The notes: a model not told the origin generated them from the letters alone. 64,000 nucleotides of DNA from Desulfobacula sp. (GCF_030611305.1 NZ_JAUWQB010000004.1:1-64000), one strand, 5' to 3'; positions 31,328 to 43,059 are shown, numbered from the stretch's first letter. Translations and numbers: made by a program.

Positions 31328-32029
31328 TTAAATGACTTTCAGACTGATATTCGGGTTCCAAATGTTTTTGATATCCTCTCTTTTAACAGATTGATTGATG
31401 ATATCAAGGAAAGAATTCCTGGAAATTTCTGTAGCGCCCATGTTGAGAAGATGATTTGTCGTCACCTGACAGTCAATCAGGTCAAAGCCGCACTTTTTTA
31501 AATGGTTTGCAATCGCTACCAGAGCAATCTTGGACGCATCGCTTTCAAAGGAAAACATGGATTCACCAAAAAAAGATCCGCCAAGGCAAACGCCGTACAA
31601 TCCGCCGACTAATCTGTCATCTCTCCAGGTTTCAATGGAATGGGCATGCCCCAATTTGTGAAGTTCTATATAAGAATCTATCATTTCATCCACAAGCCAG
31701 GTGCCTTTATCTTCATTTTTTCTCGGCCTTGCACAGGAAACAATGGCTTGCTCAAATGCGTTGTCTATTGTAACCTTAAAACGATTTTGTCTGATTTTTT
31801 TATTCAAGCTTTTTGAAATATTAATATCTTTGGGAAAGAGTACGAGCCTTGGATCAGGCGACCACCACAAGATGGGCTCATCTTTTGAAAACCAGGGAAA
31901 TATTCCATTTTCATACGCAAGGAGAAGCCTTTTGGGCGACAGATCTCCCCCGACACATAAAAGTCCGTCAGATCTTGAAAGCCAAGCCGGGGGGAAGTCT
32001 ATTCTTTCTGATAACCGGAAAAGGGGCAT
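31328..32029 (-). CDS. aat: Leucyl/phenylalanyl-tRNA--protein transferase
   Basis: GLLCVGGDLSPKRLLLAYENGIFPWFSKDEPILWWSPDPRLVLFP. Confidence 0.96.
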   Translation of the reverse strand: MPLFRLSERIDFPPAWLSRSDGLLCVGGDLSPKRLLLAYENGIFPWFSKDEPILWWSPDPRLVLFPKDINISKSLNKKIRQNRFKVTIDNAFEQAIVSCARPRKNEDKGTWLVDEMIDSYIELHKLGHAHSIETWRDDRLVGGLYGVCLGGSFFGESMFSFESDASKIALVAIANHLKKCGFDLIDCQVTTNHLLNMGATEISRNSFLDIINQSVKREDIKNIWNPNISLKVI

Positions 32030-34288
32030 TTAGCTCTTAAATGTGAAATTAAGCTTATTATTCTTAAGACCAATTGAAATTTTACCGCCTTTTGCAAGCT
32101 TGCCAAAAAGAATTTCATCTGTGAGCTTATCCTTAACTGTTGTCTGGATAAGTCTTTCCAAAGGTCTGGCACCAAATTTTGGGTCATACCCTTCTTTTGC
32201 AAGAAATGATCGAACTTTAGCAGAATAGCTCAACCTAATCTTTTTGACCTCGAGCATGGATTTAAGTTCTTTCATGTTTTTATCAACAATCATCTCCATG
32301 ACCTTAGGGGACAGATGGTTAAACTGGACAATACCGTCAAGCCGGTTCCGAAATTCAGGGCTGAATGCTTTTTCGATGGCTTTTAACCCTTTGGAATCAA
32401 CATGTGCTGACTGGGAGCCAAATCCGATGGCGTTGGCATTCATTTCTCTTGCACCGGCATTGGTCGTCATGATGATGATAACATTTCTAAAATCTGCTGA
32501 TTTCCCGTTGTTATCTGTCAGGGTAGCATAGTCCATGACTTGTAAAAGAATGTTAAAAAGATCCATATGAGCTTTTTCAATTTCATCCAGCAACAGAACA
32601 GAGTGAGGATGTTTTCTGATACTGTCCGTTAGAATACCTCCCTGCTCAAACCCTACATATCCGGGAGGAGCCCCGATAAGCCTGGAAACTGCATGTTTTT
32701 CCATGTATTCACTCATATCAAATCTCAAAAACTCTATTCCCATATGATGGGCAAGCTGTTTTGCAACCTCTGTTTTACCGACGCCGGTGGGTCCCATGAA
32801 AAGGAAAGATCCAATGGGACGATCCGGTGAGGCAAGACCTGCTCTTGATCTTTTAATGGAAGTGGTCATGGTCTTGATGGCATTATCCTGTCCGAATATA
32901 ACTTTAAAAAGTCTTTTGGGCAGGGATTCCAGGTTGGCCTTATCTGTCGATGTAACACTTGTGACAGGTACTTTGGCAATTTTAGCAACAATTTTTTCAA
33001 TATCTTTGGAACTTACGGTTTTCCGCTTGCCCTTTCCCTTGAGCCGCAGGTAGGCACCTGTTTCATCAATAACATCAATGGCTTTGTCCGGCAGGAGCCG
33101 GTCATTGATATATTTATCAGAGAGATAGGCTGCGGCTTCTATCGTCTCAGCCGAGTATGTCAGTCCGTGATGCTCTTCATAGTAAGGTTTAAGTCCATTC
33201 AAAATTTGAGTTGTCTCTTCAACGGAAGGCTCTGAAACCTCAATTTTTTCAAATCTTCTTGAAAAAGCGCGGTCTTTTTCAAAATAATTTTTATACTCTT
33301 CATAGGTCGTAGTGCCGACACATTTAATATCCCCGGAAGAAAGCGCCGGCTTTAAAATATTTGAGGCATCCATAGAACCGCTGGTGGTTGCACCGGCTCC
33401 TACGACTGTATGGATTTCATCGATAATCAGCAATGCATTCTCTTTGGATTCAAGGGCATTAATAACATCTTTGAGGCGTTGTTCAAAGTCTCCTCGATAT
33501 TTTGTCCCAGCAAGGAGAGCCCCCATATCAAGGGAGAACAGTTCACAATTTTCCAAAAGATCCGGCACTAATTTGTCATTTATCTGTATAGCAAGTCCTT
33601 CGGCGATTGCTGTTTTTCCGACTCCGGGATCTCCCACCAGGATAGGATTGTTTTTTCTTCTGCGGCAAAGAATCTGCATGAGCCTGTCCATTTCGTTGGC
33701 TCTTCCGATGAGCGGATCAATCTTTTTGTCCGCTGCCTTTTTCAGCAGATTTGTTGTAAAAGTTTCCAAAGGATCTTTCTTTTTCCCCTGTTTTGTTTTT
33801 TTGTCCGCATGTTTAAATACTCTCCGGGAAGGATCCAAAGGCGGACCAGTTTTTTTCACCGGTTCAGCGGTATGTGAAATATATTTTAATACGTCAAGAC
33901 GGGTAATTCCTTCTGATTCAAGGTAAAATGCAGCATGGGAATCTTTTTCCTGGAAAATGGATGCAAGAATATCCCCTAAATTGACCTCATTCTTCTCAGC
34001 AGACCTGGCATGGTTGATGGCTCGTTGTATCATTCGCTGGAATCCGATGGTCTGTTGCAACACATATTCTTCTTTTGTACCAATTCTGGTTAACTTTTCA
34101 TCAAAGAATCTTTCAAGTTCTTCTTTTATCTGTTCCGGGCTGCCCCCACATTTTTCAATAGTCTGGGCACCAGTTTCATGGTTAAGGATTGCATAAAGAA
34201 CGTGTTCAACACATACATACTCATGCCTTCTTTTTTTTGCCTCCCGTACGGCAAAACCGAGGGTTGTACTGAGTTCTTTGCTAATCAT
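32030..34288 (-). CDS. clpA: ATP-dependent Clp protease ATP-binding subunit ClpA
   Basis: Two AAA+ modules (GDPGVGKTAIAEGLA; GPTGVGKTEVAKQLA), upstream clpS. Confidence 0.96.
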   Translation of the reverse strand: MISKELSTTLGFAVREAKKRRHEYVCVEHVLYAILNHETGAQTIEKCGGSPEQIKEELERFFDEKLTRIGTKEEYVLQQTIGFQRMIQRAINHARSAEKNEVNLGDILASIFQEKDSHAAFYLESEGITRLDVLKYISHTAEPVKKTGPPLDPSRRVFKHADKKTKQGKKKDPLETFTTNLLKKAADKKIDPLIGRANEMDRLMQILCRRRKNNPILVGDPGVGKTAIAEGLAIQINDKLVPDLLENCELFSLDMGALLAGTKYRGDFEQRLKDVINALESKENALLIIDEIHTVVGAGATTSGSMDASNILKPALSSGDIKCVGTTTYEEYKNYFEKDRAFSRRFEKIEVSEPSVEETTQILNGLKPYYEEHHGLTYSAETIEAAAYLSDKYINDRLLPDKAIDVIDETGAYLRLKGKGKRKTVSSKDIEKIVAKIAKVPVTSVTSTDKANLESLPKRLFKVIFGQDNAIKTMTTSIKRSRAGLASPDRPIGSFLFMGPTGVGKTEVAKQLAHHMGIEFLRFDMSEYMEKHAVSRLIGAPPGYVGFEQGGILTDSIRKHPHSVLLLDEIEKAHMDLFNILLQVMDYATLTDNNGKSADFRNVIIIMTTNAGAREMNANAIGFGSQSAHVDSKGLKAIEKAFSPEFRNRLDGIVQFNHLSPKVMEMIVDKNMKELKSMLEVKKIRLSYSAKVRSFLAKEGYDPKFGARPLERLIQTTVKDKLTDEILFGKLAKGGKISIGLKNNKLNFTFKS

Positions 34289-34291
34289 AAT

Positions 34292-34600
34292 CTACTCCTT
34301 CTCCATTGTGCTTTTTAAAGGAAAACTTTTACTGCTTGCCAGGTTGTGTACCGTTTCAACTTTAGTCTCTGCAATCTGCCTTGGGTAGATACCGCATATT
34401 TCTTTTCCCTTATTATGTATATTAAGCATCATTTGCGTCGCTTTTTCAAGTGATTTTCCGAAAACGTCTACAAGAATCTGTACAACAAACTCCATGCTAG
34501 TATAATCGTCATTATGCAGGATGACTTTATACATGGAAGGCCAATCATTTTTTGATCTGGATGAAATCTCATCTTTTATTTCTGAATCAGTGGATGCCAT
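34292..34600 (-). CDS. clpS: ClpS adaptor
   Basis: YKVILHNDDYTSMEFVVQILVDVFGKSLEKATQMMLNIHNKGKEICGIYPRQIAETKV. Confidence 0.96.
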   Translation of the reverse strand: MASTDSEIKDEISSRSKNDWPSMYKVILHNDDYTSMEFVVQILVDVFGKSLEKATQMMLNIHNKGKEICGIYPRQIAETKVETVHNLASSKSFPLKSTMEKE

Positions 34601-34612
34601 TACCAGTATTCC

Positions 34613-37135
34613 CTATGTCATACAGCATTTTTTATATTTTTTACCGCTTCCGCAGGGGCAGGGATCATTCCTTTTTATTTTTTTAGAAGACCGTTTCACT
34701 GGTTGCTTTATACTGGAGCCATCTGAATGGGAAAAAGTAAGACCGTCTTGTTCTTCTTTTTTCATCTCATCCACCCGGGAAGAGGTTGATACCTGGATTT
34801 TGAATAAAATACTCACTATTTCTTCTTTTATCCGTTCCATCAAACCATGGAACATATCAAAGCCTTCTTTCTTATAAATTCGCAAAGGATCCTGCTGTGC
34901 ATATCCGCGCAGTCCGATACCCTCTTTTAAATGGTCCATGGATAACAGATGTTCTTTCCACCGGGTATCAACGGTTTGAAGAATGATATGTCTTTCGATT
35001 TCCCTTGTGATGTCCGTTCCAATAGAGACTTCTTTTTGTCGGTAAGTTTCTTTCAAATTTTCAAAAAGAGTTTCTGACAGCTGTTCCGGGCTGTAATTTT
35101 CATTCACAGCGGTTTCAAGGTCAGGGTTAAAGATAAATAGTTGTTTGATTCTGTTTTCAAGGCCTTGTAAATCCCATTGTTTGACAGGGGTTTTTTCGAT
35201 GGCAAATTCATCAACAAGATCATAGGCTTTGTCTTCGATCATTTCTATAACAGCCGTTTTCAAGTTTTTTTCAAGCAATGCTTTGCGTCTTTGTCGGTAG
35301 ATCACTTCCCTTTGCTGGTTCATCACATCATCATATTCAAGCAAATGCTTTCTGATTTCAAAGTTGTGACCTTCAACCTTTGACTGGGCATTTTCTATGG
35401 CCCGGCTGATAAATGAATGTTCGATATGCTCGCCTTCTTCAATTCCAAGTTTATCCATAACCGCATGAATTCGATCCCCGCCAAAAATTCTTAAGAGATC
35501 ATCTTCCAAAGAGAGATAGAATCTTGAAGATCCCTGGTCACCCTGTCTGCCGGAACGACCTCGAAGCTGGTTATCAATTCGCCTGGATTCATGGCGGGAT
35601 GTGCCCAGAATATGAAGCCCGCCAAGTTCTTTTACCCCTTCTCCAAGAACAATATCCGTACCACGGCCAGCCATATTGGTTGAAATGGTGATAGCTCCTT
35701 TTTGTCCTGCATTGGCAACAATTTCAGCCTCTGCTTTATGGTGCTTTGCATTTAAAACAGTGTGTTTGATGCCTTTCTTCTTGAGTTTTTTACTCATATC
35801 CTCGGAAACATCAATGGAAATGGTTCCTACAAGGACAGGCTGGCCTTTTTTATGAAGCCTTATCATTTCTTTTATGGCAGCGTCATATTTTTCTTTTTTT
35901 GTTTTGTATATCAGATCCGGAAAATCTTCACGGATCATTTCCATATGGGTCGGGATTACCAGGACATCGAGGTTATATATTTTTTTAAATTCAGGAGCTT
36001 CGGTTTCAGCCGTACCGGTCATACCGGATAATTTGTTATACATCCTGAAATAGTTCTGGAATGTGATGGATGCAAGGGTTTGATTTTCATTTTCGATTTT
36101 GACATTTTCTTTTGCTTCAAGGGCCTGGTGAAGTCCTTCGCTGTAACGTCGACCTGTCATTAAACGTCCTGTAAATTCATCAACAATGATCACCTGGTTG
36201 TTTTTAACAATATAATCCGTATCCCGGTTGAAAAGAGTGTGGGCTTTCAGGGCCTGGTTCAAATGGTGGAGTATTTCTATATTTGCCGGATCATATAGAT
36301 TGTCCACCTTGAGAATGTTTTCACCCATGGCAATTCCTGTTTCTGTTAAAGAAACACTTTTTGATTCTTCATCAAGAGTATAATCCGTATCTTTTTTAAA
36401 GGCCGGGATAATGGCATTGACATGGGTATAAAAATGGGTGGATTTTTCAGCCGGCCCTGAAATGATCAGCGGTGTTCTGGCTTCATCAATAAGAATACTG
36501 TCAACCTCATCCACAATGGCAAAATTGAGTTCTTTCTGGGCAAGGGATTCTGTGTCAAATTTCATATTGTCCCTTAGGTAATCAAACCCGAATTCATTGT
36601 TTGTGCCATAGGTGATATCTGAACTATAGGCCACTTTTCTTTCCTGATCATCAATATCATGGATAATGGCACCAACTCTTAATCCCAGAAAATTGTAAAT
36701 TTGGGCCATCCACTCCGCATCACGCTTGGCCAGGTAATCATTGACAGTGATAATGTGAACCCCTTTTCCTGACAAGGCATTAAGGTAGGCAGGAAGGGTG
36801 GACATCAATGTCTTTCCTTCACCGGTTTTCATTTCAGCAATACTTCCATTGTGAAGTGCGATACCGCCAATGAGCTGAACATCAAAATGGCGTAGCCCGA
36901 GAGTTCTGACAGAGGCTTCCCTTACCAGGGCAAAGGCAGATGGTAAAATAGCATCCAAGGTTTCGCCGTTTTCAATTTTTTCTTTGAATTCAATTGTTTT
37001 TTGAGCTATCTGGTCATCAGACAACTCTTGCATTTGAGGCTCAAGAAGATTGATTTCATCAACAATCGGTTGGAGCGTTTTTAAAATCCTGTCATTGTTA
37101 GATCCAAAGATCTTCGTAAAAAAATTGAATACCAT
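34613..37135 (-). CDS. secA: Preprotein translocase ATPase SecA
   Basis: [41 protein letters not shown]-terminal zinc motif [13 protein letters not shown]. Confidence 0.98.
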   Translation of the reverse strand: MVFNFFTKIFGSNNDRILKTLQPIVDEINLLEPQMQELSDDQIAQKTIEFKEKIENGETLDAILPSAFALVREASVRTLGLRHFDVQLIGGIALHNGSIAEMKTGEGKTLMSTLPAYLNALSGKGVHIITVNDYLAKRDAEWMAQIYNFLGLRVGAIIHDIDDQERKVAYSSDITYGTNNEFGFDYLRDNMKFDTESLAQKELNFAIVDEVDSILIDEARTPLIISGPAEKSTHFYTHVNAIIPAFKKDTDYTLDEESKSVSLTETGIAMGENILKVDNLYDPANIEILHHLNQALKAHTLFNRDTDYIVKNNQVIIVDEFTGRLMTGRRYSEGLHQALEAKENVKIENENQTLASITFQNYFRMYNKLSGMTGTAETEAPEFKKIYNLDVLVIPTHMEMIREDFPDLIYKTKKEKYDAAIKEMIRLHKKGQPVLVGTISIDVSEDMSKKLKKKGIKHTVLNAKHHKAEAEIVANAGQKGAITISTNMAGRGTDIVLGEGVKELGGLHILGTSRHESRRIDNQLRGRSGRQGDQGSSRFYLSLEDDLLRIFGGDRIHAVMDKLGIEEGEHIEHSFISRAIENAQSKVEGHNFEIRKHLLEYDDVMNQQREVIYRQRRKALLEKNLKTAVIEMIEDKAYDLVDEFAIEKTPVKQWDLQGLENRIKQLFIFNPDLETAVNENYSPEQLSETLFENLKETYRQKEVSIGTDITREIERHIILQTVDTRWKEHLLSMDHLKEGIGLRGYAQQDPLRIYKKEGFDMFHGLMERIKEEIVSILFKIQVSTSSRVDEMKKEEQDGLTFSHSDGSSIKQPVKRSSKKIKRNDPCPCGSGKKYKKCCMT

Positions 37136-37300
37136 GTATAATTTACCTAATTTTTAAATCTATAAAAAAATAAAATCGTTTCAGATAAGACATATAAGCA
37201 TTAATTTGCCAAATTAAAACAAAAAATTTAAATTATTGTTTATTTGGGGAAAAAATGAAAAGGCTGAAAGATGTACATGCACACATAAAAATTATAAAGA

Positions 37301-38227
37301 CTAATTTAGAATGTACTTTAAAGGATTCACAGGAGTGCCGTTAATCCTGACTTCATAATGAACATGAGGACCTGTACTTTTTCCTGTGTTGCCGAGAAGG
37401 GCAATAACATCACCCCGTTTAACTTTTTGACCCGGTTTGACCAGAAGTTTTTTCAAGTGCCCGTACTTGGTGACCCGGCCATGACCATGATCAATCACCA
37501 CCAGGTTGCCAATGTGCATTTTTCTGGCAGCATAAGAGATTCTGCCATTGGCCGTTGCAATAATTTTTGTTCCACTTTTATTTGAGATATCCAGGCCCGC
37601 GTGAAATTCTTTTTGTCCGGTAAAAGGAGATGTCCGATATCCGAACCTTGAAGAAATCCATCCGTCAACCGGTTTTATGGAAGGAGTGGATGCAAGAAGG
37701 TTTCTTTTTTGTTCAAGCAGTTTAATCAGATGTTCAAAATCAAGAGTTTGTTTTTGGGCAGCAAGATTTGTCTGGCCCACCTGCTGGTGCATTTCACGCA
37801 TCAGGTTGTTATGCTTTTGGTCTAATGGAATATCCTGGTCAAGTTCGTCTCTTGGGATGCCGCCGATTCCGATCAAGCCGCTTGAGTCGCTGGTTTGTTT
37901 AATGTCTGCGATGAGCCTTACCTTATCTTCAAATTTTGAAAGATTATCAACCTGTTTTTTTAAAATTTCCAGTTCACCGGAAAAAATTTGAATCTGGCTT
38001 CTCTGGTTTCTGATTTCATCATTTTGTTTAATGATGGTTTGATTTAAAACTATATTATTAAATGATATTTTTTTAAGCCGAAAGTAATCGTATCCAATGA
38101 AGGATGCTCCGCCAATCGCAGTAATAACAGTGAGAAGTATAAACCTTAATGTGGTCTTGCGGATAGAAAATTCCTTGATATTAGAAGTGGCGCCGGAATG
38201 AAACCATATTTCAATGCTTTTTCTCAT
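37301..38227 (-). CDS. M23 family metallopeptidase with N-terminal TM/coiled coil
   Basis: SRFGYRTSPFTGQKEFHAGLDIS...GNTGKSTGPHVHYEVRINGTPVNPLKYI. Confidence 0.93.
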   Translation of the reverse strand: MRKSIEIWFHSGATSNIKEFSIRKTTLRFILLTVITAIGGASFIGYDYFRLKKISFNNIVLNQTIIKQNDEIRNQRSQIQIFSGELEILKKQVDNLSKFEDKVRLIADIKQTSDSSGLIGIGGIPRDELDQDIPLDQKHNNLMREMHQQVGQTNLAAQKQTLDFEHLIKLLEQKRNLLASTPSIKPVDGWISSRFGYRTSPFTGQKEFHAGLDISNKSGTKIIATANGRISYAARKMHIGNLVVIDHGHGRVTKYGHLKKLLVKPGQKVKRGDVIALLGNTGKSTGPHVHYEVRINGTPVNPLKYILN

Positions 38228-38276
38228 TACAACCTTTTTTAGTTAGATATCTTTTTTATGTCAAGTATAATATTCA

Positions 38277-39314
38277 TTACAAAGGTCCTTGAACCGGATT
38301 TAAGCCTGTTTCATCATTTAAACCAAACAGTATATTCATGTTTTGAACCGCCTGTCCCGCAGCACCCTTTAAAAGGTTGTCAATGGCGGAAACAATAATA
38401 ATTTGTTTTGTTTTTTCATCAAAGTGAAAGCCAATATCACAGCAGTTAGTCCCTTTAACATGAGAAGTTGCCGGATACATATTTTTGTCAAGTATTCTTA
38501 CAAAAGGCTCATCACCATAATAGGAATGTAAGGTTTTTCTGATATTCTTTTCGTTTGCATCATTTGTTGACTGAGCATAAATTGTTGACAGCATTCCCCT
38601 TGTTAAGGGAAGCAAGTGTGGCACAAAGGTTATGTCCACTTTTTGTTGCGAATGAATACTTAAGACTTCATTTATTTCAGGGGTATGCCTGTGGTTCCCA
38701 ATTTTATAGGCGTTGAATGATTCATTGACTTCGCAAAAATGAGTGGAAGGCGATAAAGAGCGTCCTGCACCGCTTACACCGGATTTTGAATCTGAAATAA
38801 TGCCATCGGGCCGGATCAATCCCTCCTTTAAAAGAGGAAGTAAGGGTAATAGAATGCTTGTGGGATAGCAGCCCGGGTTGCCGACAAGGTTTGATGTCTT
38901 TATCCGGTCCCTGTATATTTCACTAAGACCATAAACACTTTCTTTTAAGAGATGCTTTGAGGTGTGTTTCTGATAGGCCGATTCATATGTTTTTGCGTCT
39001 GTGAATCTGTAGTCAGCTGATAAATCAACAACTTTTACCTTATGTTCCAGAAGCGTTGGTACATGCATCATTGATACTTTGTGCGGCAGTGCTAAAAACA
39101 TGACATCTACTTTTTTGGAAAGTGATTTAATATCTAAATCTTCACAAATCAGATTTTCAAATCCTCTCATGGAAGGGAAAATATTTGTCAAAGATTTACC
39201 TTTATAGCTGTTTGATGTAACAGCACACAATTTAGCTTTTGGATGATTGGAAATCAGTTTGACAAGTTCAACACCTGTATACCCGGATGCTCCCGCAATG
39301 CCTACGTTTATCAT
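38277..39314 (-). CDS. argC: N-acetyl-gamma-glutamyl-phosphate reductase
   Basis: GIAGASGYTGVELVKLISNHP; GNPGCYPTSILLPLLPL. Confidence 0.97.
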   Translation of the reverse strand: MINVGIAGASGYTGVELVKLISNHPKAKLCAVTSNSYKGKSLTNIFPSMRGFENLICEDLDIKSLSKKVDVMFLALPHKVSMMHVPTLLEHKVKVVDLSADYRFTDAKTYESAYQKHTSKHLLKESVYGLSEIYRDRIKTSNLVGNPGCYPTSILLPLLPLLKEGLIRPDGIISDSKSGVSGAGRSLSPSTHFCEVNESFNAYKIGNHRHTPEINEVLSIHSQQKVDITFVPHLLPLTRGMLSTIYAQSTNDANEKNIRKTLHSYYGDEPFVRILDKNMYPATSHVKGTNCCDIGFHFDEKTKQIIIVSAIDNLLKGAAGQAVQNMNILFGLNDETGLNPVQGPL

Positions 39315-39384
39315 ATGCTTCCTTATTATCTTGAAAATTTTTACAAGTCTTTTGCTTTAGCAGATAGAAGTGCTCTTTTACAAA

Positions 39385-39846
39385 TTAAATTTTACTGTAC
39401 TCTACTAAAGTATGGTCTTCTCCTTGCAGTTCTTTGTTAATGATATCAGATATCATTTCCCAGTTCCCTTTTGCAAGACCGGCACCTATTTTCGGGTAGC
39501 CGATTTTCTGATTTGCAAAATCATTCTTTATCCCGGCAAAGAGTTTTTGGATGGCTTCATAATCAACCAGTACACCGTGGCCTGAAAAATCATATTGGGT
39601 ATATCCGTTAATAATGGTGAAAATATTGTCATTTCTTTCAATGCGTGCCATAGAGTATGCGCCCAGTTTTTTCTTATCTCCCATCCCTGTTTTCAGATCG
39701 GCTTGATAAGCCTCTGGAAAATTATCTCTGATCAGTTTTGCTATACCCGCTCCCATGGAACAAAAGCAGTTGCAACCATGGATAATGACATCAAAGCGTC
39801 CGGTCAGAGCGAATTGAACCAGATCGCCTTTTAATATATTCATCAT
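39385..39846 (-). CDS. Macrodomain protein
   Basis: ILKGDLVQFA...VIIHGCNCFCSMGAGIAKLIRDNFPEAYQAD; YPKIGAGLAKGNW. Confidence 0.9.
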   Translation of the reverse strand: MMNILKGDLVQFALTGRFDVIIHGCNCFCSMGAGIAKLIRDNFPEAYQADLKTGMGDKKKLGAYSMARIERNDNIFTIINGYTQYDFSGHGVLVDYEAIQKLFAGIKNDFANQKIGYPKIGAGLAKGNWEMISDIINKELQGEDHTLVEYSKI

Positions 39847-39922
39847 TGAATTATCCTCCAGTTAACACTAGTGGATGCAAAAAAATCGACATTGAAAATC
39901 TGTAATAAACACTAAGAATTTA

Positions 39923-40696
39923 TCAATATAAAATTTGGCTTAGAAACAGTTTGGTTCTGTCATTCTGAGGATTGTTGAAAAACTCTTCAGGTTCGTTCTC
40001 TTCAATAATTTCTCCTTCATCCATAAAAAGAACCCTGTGCGCAACGCTTTTTGCAAAACCCATCTCGTGGGTTACAACAATCATGGTCATGCCATCTCGT
40101 GCCAGGTTTACAATGACATCAAGAACCTCTTTTACCATTTCAGGATCAAGGGCTGAAGTCGCCTCATCAAAAAGCATTATATTGGGTTTCATGCAAAGGC
40201 TTCTCGCAATTGCCACCCTTTGCTGTTGACCTCCGGATAGCTGGCCCGGGAATTTTGCTGCTTGTTCTGCAATCTGAACTTTTTCAAGGTAAAGCATTGC
40301 TATTTCTTCAGCTTCTTTTTTGGGTATTTTCCTCACCCATATAGGTCCGATTGTTAAATTTTCAACAATTGTAAGGTGGGGAAACAGATTGAAATGTTGA
40401 AAAACCATACCCACTTCAGATCTGACTTTTTCAATATTTTTAAGGTCCTTGGTAAGCTCAATACCATCAACAATTATTTGACCTTTCTGGTGCTCTTCAA
40501 GTCTGTTTATACATCTTATAAGTGTTGATTTTCCAGATCCGGACGGGCCGCAAACAACAATAATCTCTTTCTTTTTAACAGTGATATTAATATTGTTTAA
40601 AACATGGAAATCACCGTACCATTTATGCATATTGATAATTTCAATCACTGTATCTTCACTTGAAACATCTTCTTTTTTAATTTTTTCTTCGCTCAT
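39923..40696 (-). CDS. aapP: General L-amino-acid ABC transporter, ATP-binding protein
   Basis: Walker [28 protein letters not shown]; adjacent permease genes. Confidence 0.92.
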   Translation of the reverse strand: MSEEKIKKEDVSSEDTVIEIINMHKWYGDFHVLNNINITVKKKEIIVVCGPSGSGKSTLIRCINRLEEHQKGQIIVDGIELTKDLKNIEKVRSEVGMVFQHFNLFPHLTIVENLTIGPIWVRKIPKKEAEEIAMLYLEKVQIAEQAAKFPGQLSGGQQQRVAIARSLCMKPNIMLFDEATSALDPEMVKEVLDVIVNLARDGMTMIVVTHEMGFAKSVAHRVLFMDEGEIIEENEPEEFFNNPQNDRTKLFLSQILY

Positions 40697-40735
40697 AAAT
40701 AATCGCTTTATAAATAAAGTTGTTAATAATAATTA

Positions 40736-41827
40736 TTATAAACCTGTATCAAGTTCTTTTTCCAGCTTTCTGCTATAGTTAGACATAAAAAAGCAACATA
40801 CAAAATAAATTAACGCTATAAATATGTACGCTTCTGCTGAAAATCCCATCCATTTTGGTTCTGACAAGGTTGTCTGTGTCGTTTTTAATAAATCATATAA
40901 CCCGATTATAACGACAAGGGATGTATCTTTAAAAGCAGAAATTAAAACGCTGACAGATGGCGGAATAACAATTTTTAATGCCTGGGGCAGGATAATCAGT
41001 CTCATGGTCTGCAAATAATTTAATCCAAGGGAATCAGCTGCTTCAAACTGGCCTTTATTCATTCCCTGTAAGCCGCCTCTGACAACCTCCGCAACATATG
41101 CTGCCGTAAACATGATAATGGCAACCTGGGCTCTCAAGATTGCATTTATTGAGACCCCTTCAGGCAAGAATAATGGAAAAACCACAGAAGACATAAATAA
41201 TAAACTGATTAAAGGAACACCCCTAATCAGTTCGATATAAAAAACACAGAATGTTTTAATAACCGGCATTTCTGACTGCCGACCCAGGGCCAGAAGAATA
41301 CCTAAAGGATAGGCTGCTGTTAAACCAAAAACAGACAGGAGTAATGTTAGGATTATCCCCCCCCATCTTTCAATATCAACAGGTTCAAGTCCTAAAATAC
41401 CACCTTTTAATAATACCCCCATAATCACTAATGCAATAATCCAGGAATATCCAAGAAATGCATTCCAGTAATTTCTATTTCTACTTATAAAAAGTAATGA
41501 TACCAGCATGAAAATAGCTGTTATAGGACGCCATAAGATATCCTGGGGATAAAATCCAAAAAGAATAATTTTATAATTACTTGAAATGATCGACCAGCAT
41601 GCACCGCCTGATTCCCTGCAGTTAGCATCCGGAAGCCAGGAACTGTCTATTAAAGCCCAATTTAAAAAAGGAATAATTGAAAACCATAAGATACTGACAA
41701 TAATAATAGTTAGTATAGTATTAAAAGGACTAGAAAATAAATTTTCTCTGATCCATCCCAAAATACCAACACTTGATATTGGCGGTTTAATTATGACCTT
41801 ATTTTCATTTTTTGCATGTAATTCCAT
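40736..41827 (-). CDS. aapM: General L-amino-acid ABC transporter permease
   Basis: FYIELIRGVPLISLLFMSSVVFPLF and AYVAEVVRGGLQGMNKGQFEAADSLGL. Confidence 0.9.
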   Translation of the reverse strand: MELHAKNENKVIIKPPISSVGILGWIRENLFSSPFNTILTIIIVSILWFSIIPFLNWALIDSSWLPDANCRESGGACWSIISSNYKIILFGFYPQDILWRPITAIFMLVSLLFISRNRNYWNAFLGYSWIIALVIMGVLLKGGILGLEPVDIERWGGIILTLLLSVFGLTAAYPLGILLALGRQSEMPVIKTFCVFYIELIRGVPLISLLFMSSVVFPLFLPEGVSINAILRAQVAIIMFTAAYVAEVVRGGLQGMNKGQFEAADSLGLNYLQTMRLIILPQALKIVIPPSVSVLISAFKDTSLVVIIGLYDLLKTTQTTLSEPKWMGFSAEAYIFIALIYFVCCFFMSNYSRKLEKELDTGL

Positions 41828-41848
41828 AAAAACTTGATTTTACAATCA

Positions 41849-43033
41849 TCACCTTTCAACTATTGCCATTTTTTTGTTATAAAAATTCATAAAAGCTGAG
41901 GTTGATAAACTGAATATAAGATATACAATCATGATTAACATAACGCCCTCAATTGCCTGGCCTGTTTGATTAATCGCAGTTCCGGCAACAGAAACAAAAT
42001 CCGGATACCCAATGGCTACAGCAAGTGAGCTGTTTTTTGTTAAATTGAGCATCTGGCTTGTTAAAGGCGGAATAATAACCCGTAATGCCTGGGGAAGAAT
42101 AATGAGATTTAAAAGCTGTCCGGGTTTTAAACCGATGGCCACTGCAGCTTCTGTCTGACCTTTACTGACGGCTTGAATCCCTGCTCTTACAACTTCAGCA
42201 ACAAACGCTGCCGTATATAAAACAAGTCCTAAAAGAAGCGCTGCGAATTCAGGACTAATGGTTAATCCGCCCTTAAAGTTAAATCCTTTTAATTCGGGAA
42301 CACTCATATCCGTCGGAGTCCCGCCAATTATCCAGCACACAAAAGGAAATCCAATTAATAAAATTATGGAAGTAATAATAACAGGGAAAGGCTTACCCGT
42401 TAAATCCTGTCTTTTTTTAGCCCATTTTTTCAGGAAAAAAATTACAATAACGGCAATTATTATAGCAATTGCCATATATTTATAAACAGGATGTGCTTGT
42501 GGAATTCCAAAGATTAATCCTCTGTTACATAAAAACAAACCTTTGAATGGCGTTAATGCTTCTTTTGGCGAAGGTAGCATTTCATAAAAAAAAGCATACC
42601 AGAAAAAAAGTTGTAATAAGATCGGTATGTCTTGAAACAGTTCAATATATCCTGCTGCACATTTATTAATCAGCCAGTTTTTTGATAATCTGGCTATCCC
42701 AAGAAATGTTCCGAGAACAACCGTCAGGATGATTCCAATAAATGATACCAGCAGAGTATTAAAAAAACCGACAGAAAGAGCTCTGGCATACCTGTCTGCT
42801 GCCGAATACTCAATTAAAGATTCTCCGATTTCAAAAGCGGCTTCCTTATTTAAGAATCCAAATCCTGTCGCAATTGATTGTCTTTCCAAATTGGTCATTG
42901 TGTTGGAAACGAGGTACCATGCAACAAAAGCAAATAAACACGCCGCTCCAATCTGATAAAGTATGGATCGTTTATCAGGATCATACCAGAAGGATATGTT
43001 CTCAGAAATTTTATTATTACTATCTGTATTCAT
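41849..43033 (-). CDS. aapQ: General L-amino-acid ABC transporter permease
   Basis: GYIELFQDIPILLQLFFWYAFF; AFVAEVVRAGIQAVSKGQTEAAVAIGL. Confidence 0.9.
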   Translation of the reverse strand: MNTDSNNKISENISFWYDPDKRSILYQIGAACLFAFVAWYLVSNTMTNLERQSIATGFGFLNKEAAFEIGESLIEYSAADRYARALSVGFFNTLLVSFIGIILTVVLGTFLGIARLSKNWLINKCAAGYIELFQDIPILLQLFFWYAFFYEMLPSPKEALTPFKGLFLCNRGLIFGIPQAHPVYKYMAIAIIIAVIVIFFLKKWAKKRQDLTGKPFPVIITSIILLIGFPFVCWIIGGTPTDMSVPELKGFNFKGGLTISPEFAALLLGLVLYTAAFVAEVVRAGIQAVSKGQTEAAVAIGLKPGQLLNLIILPQALRVIIPPLTSQMLNLTKNSSLAVAIGYPDFVSVAGTAINQTGQAIEGVMLIMIVYLIFSLSTSAFMNFYNKKMAIVER

Positions 43034-43059
43034 TATGCTTTTTAAATGCTTTCAAAAAA

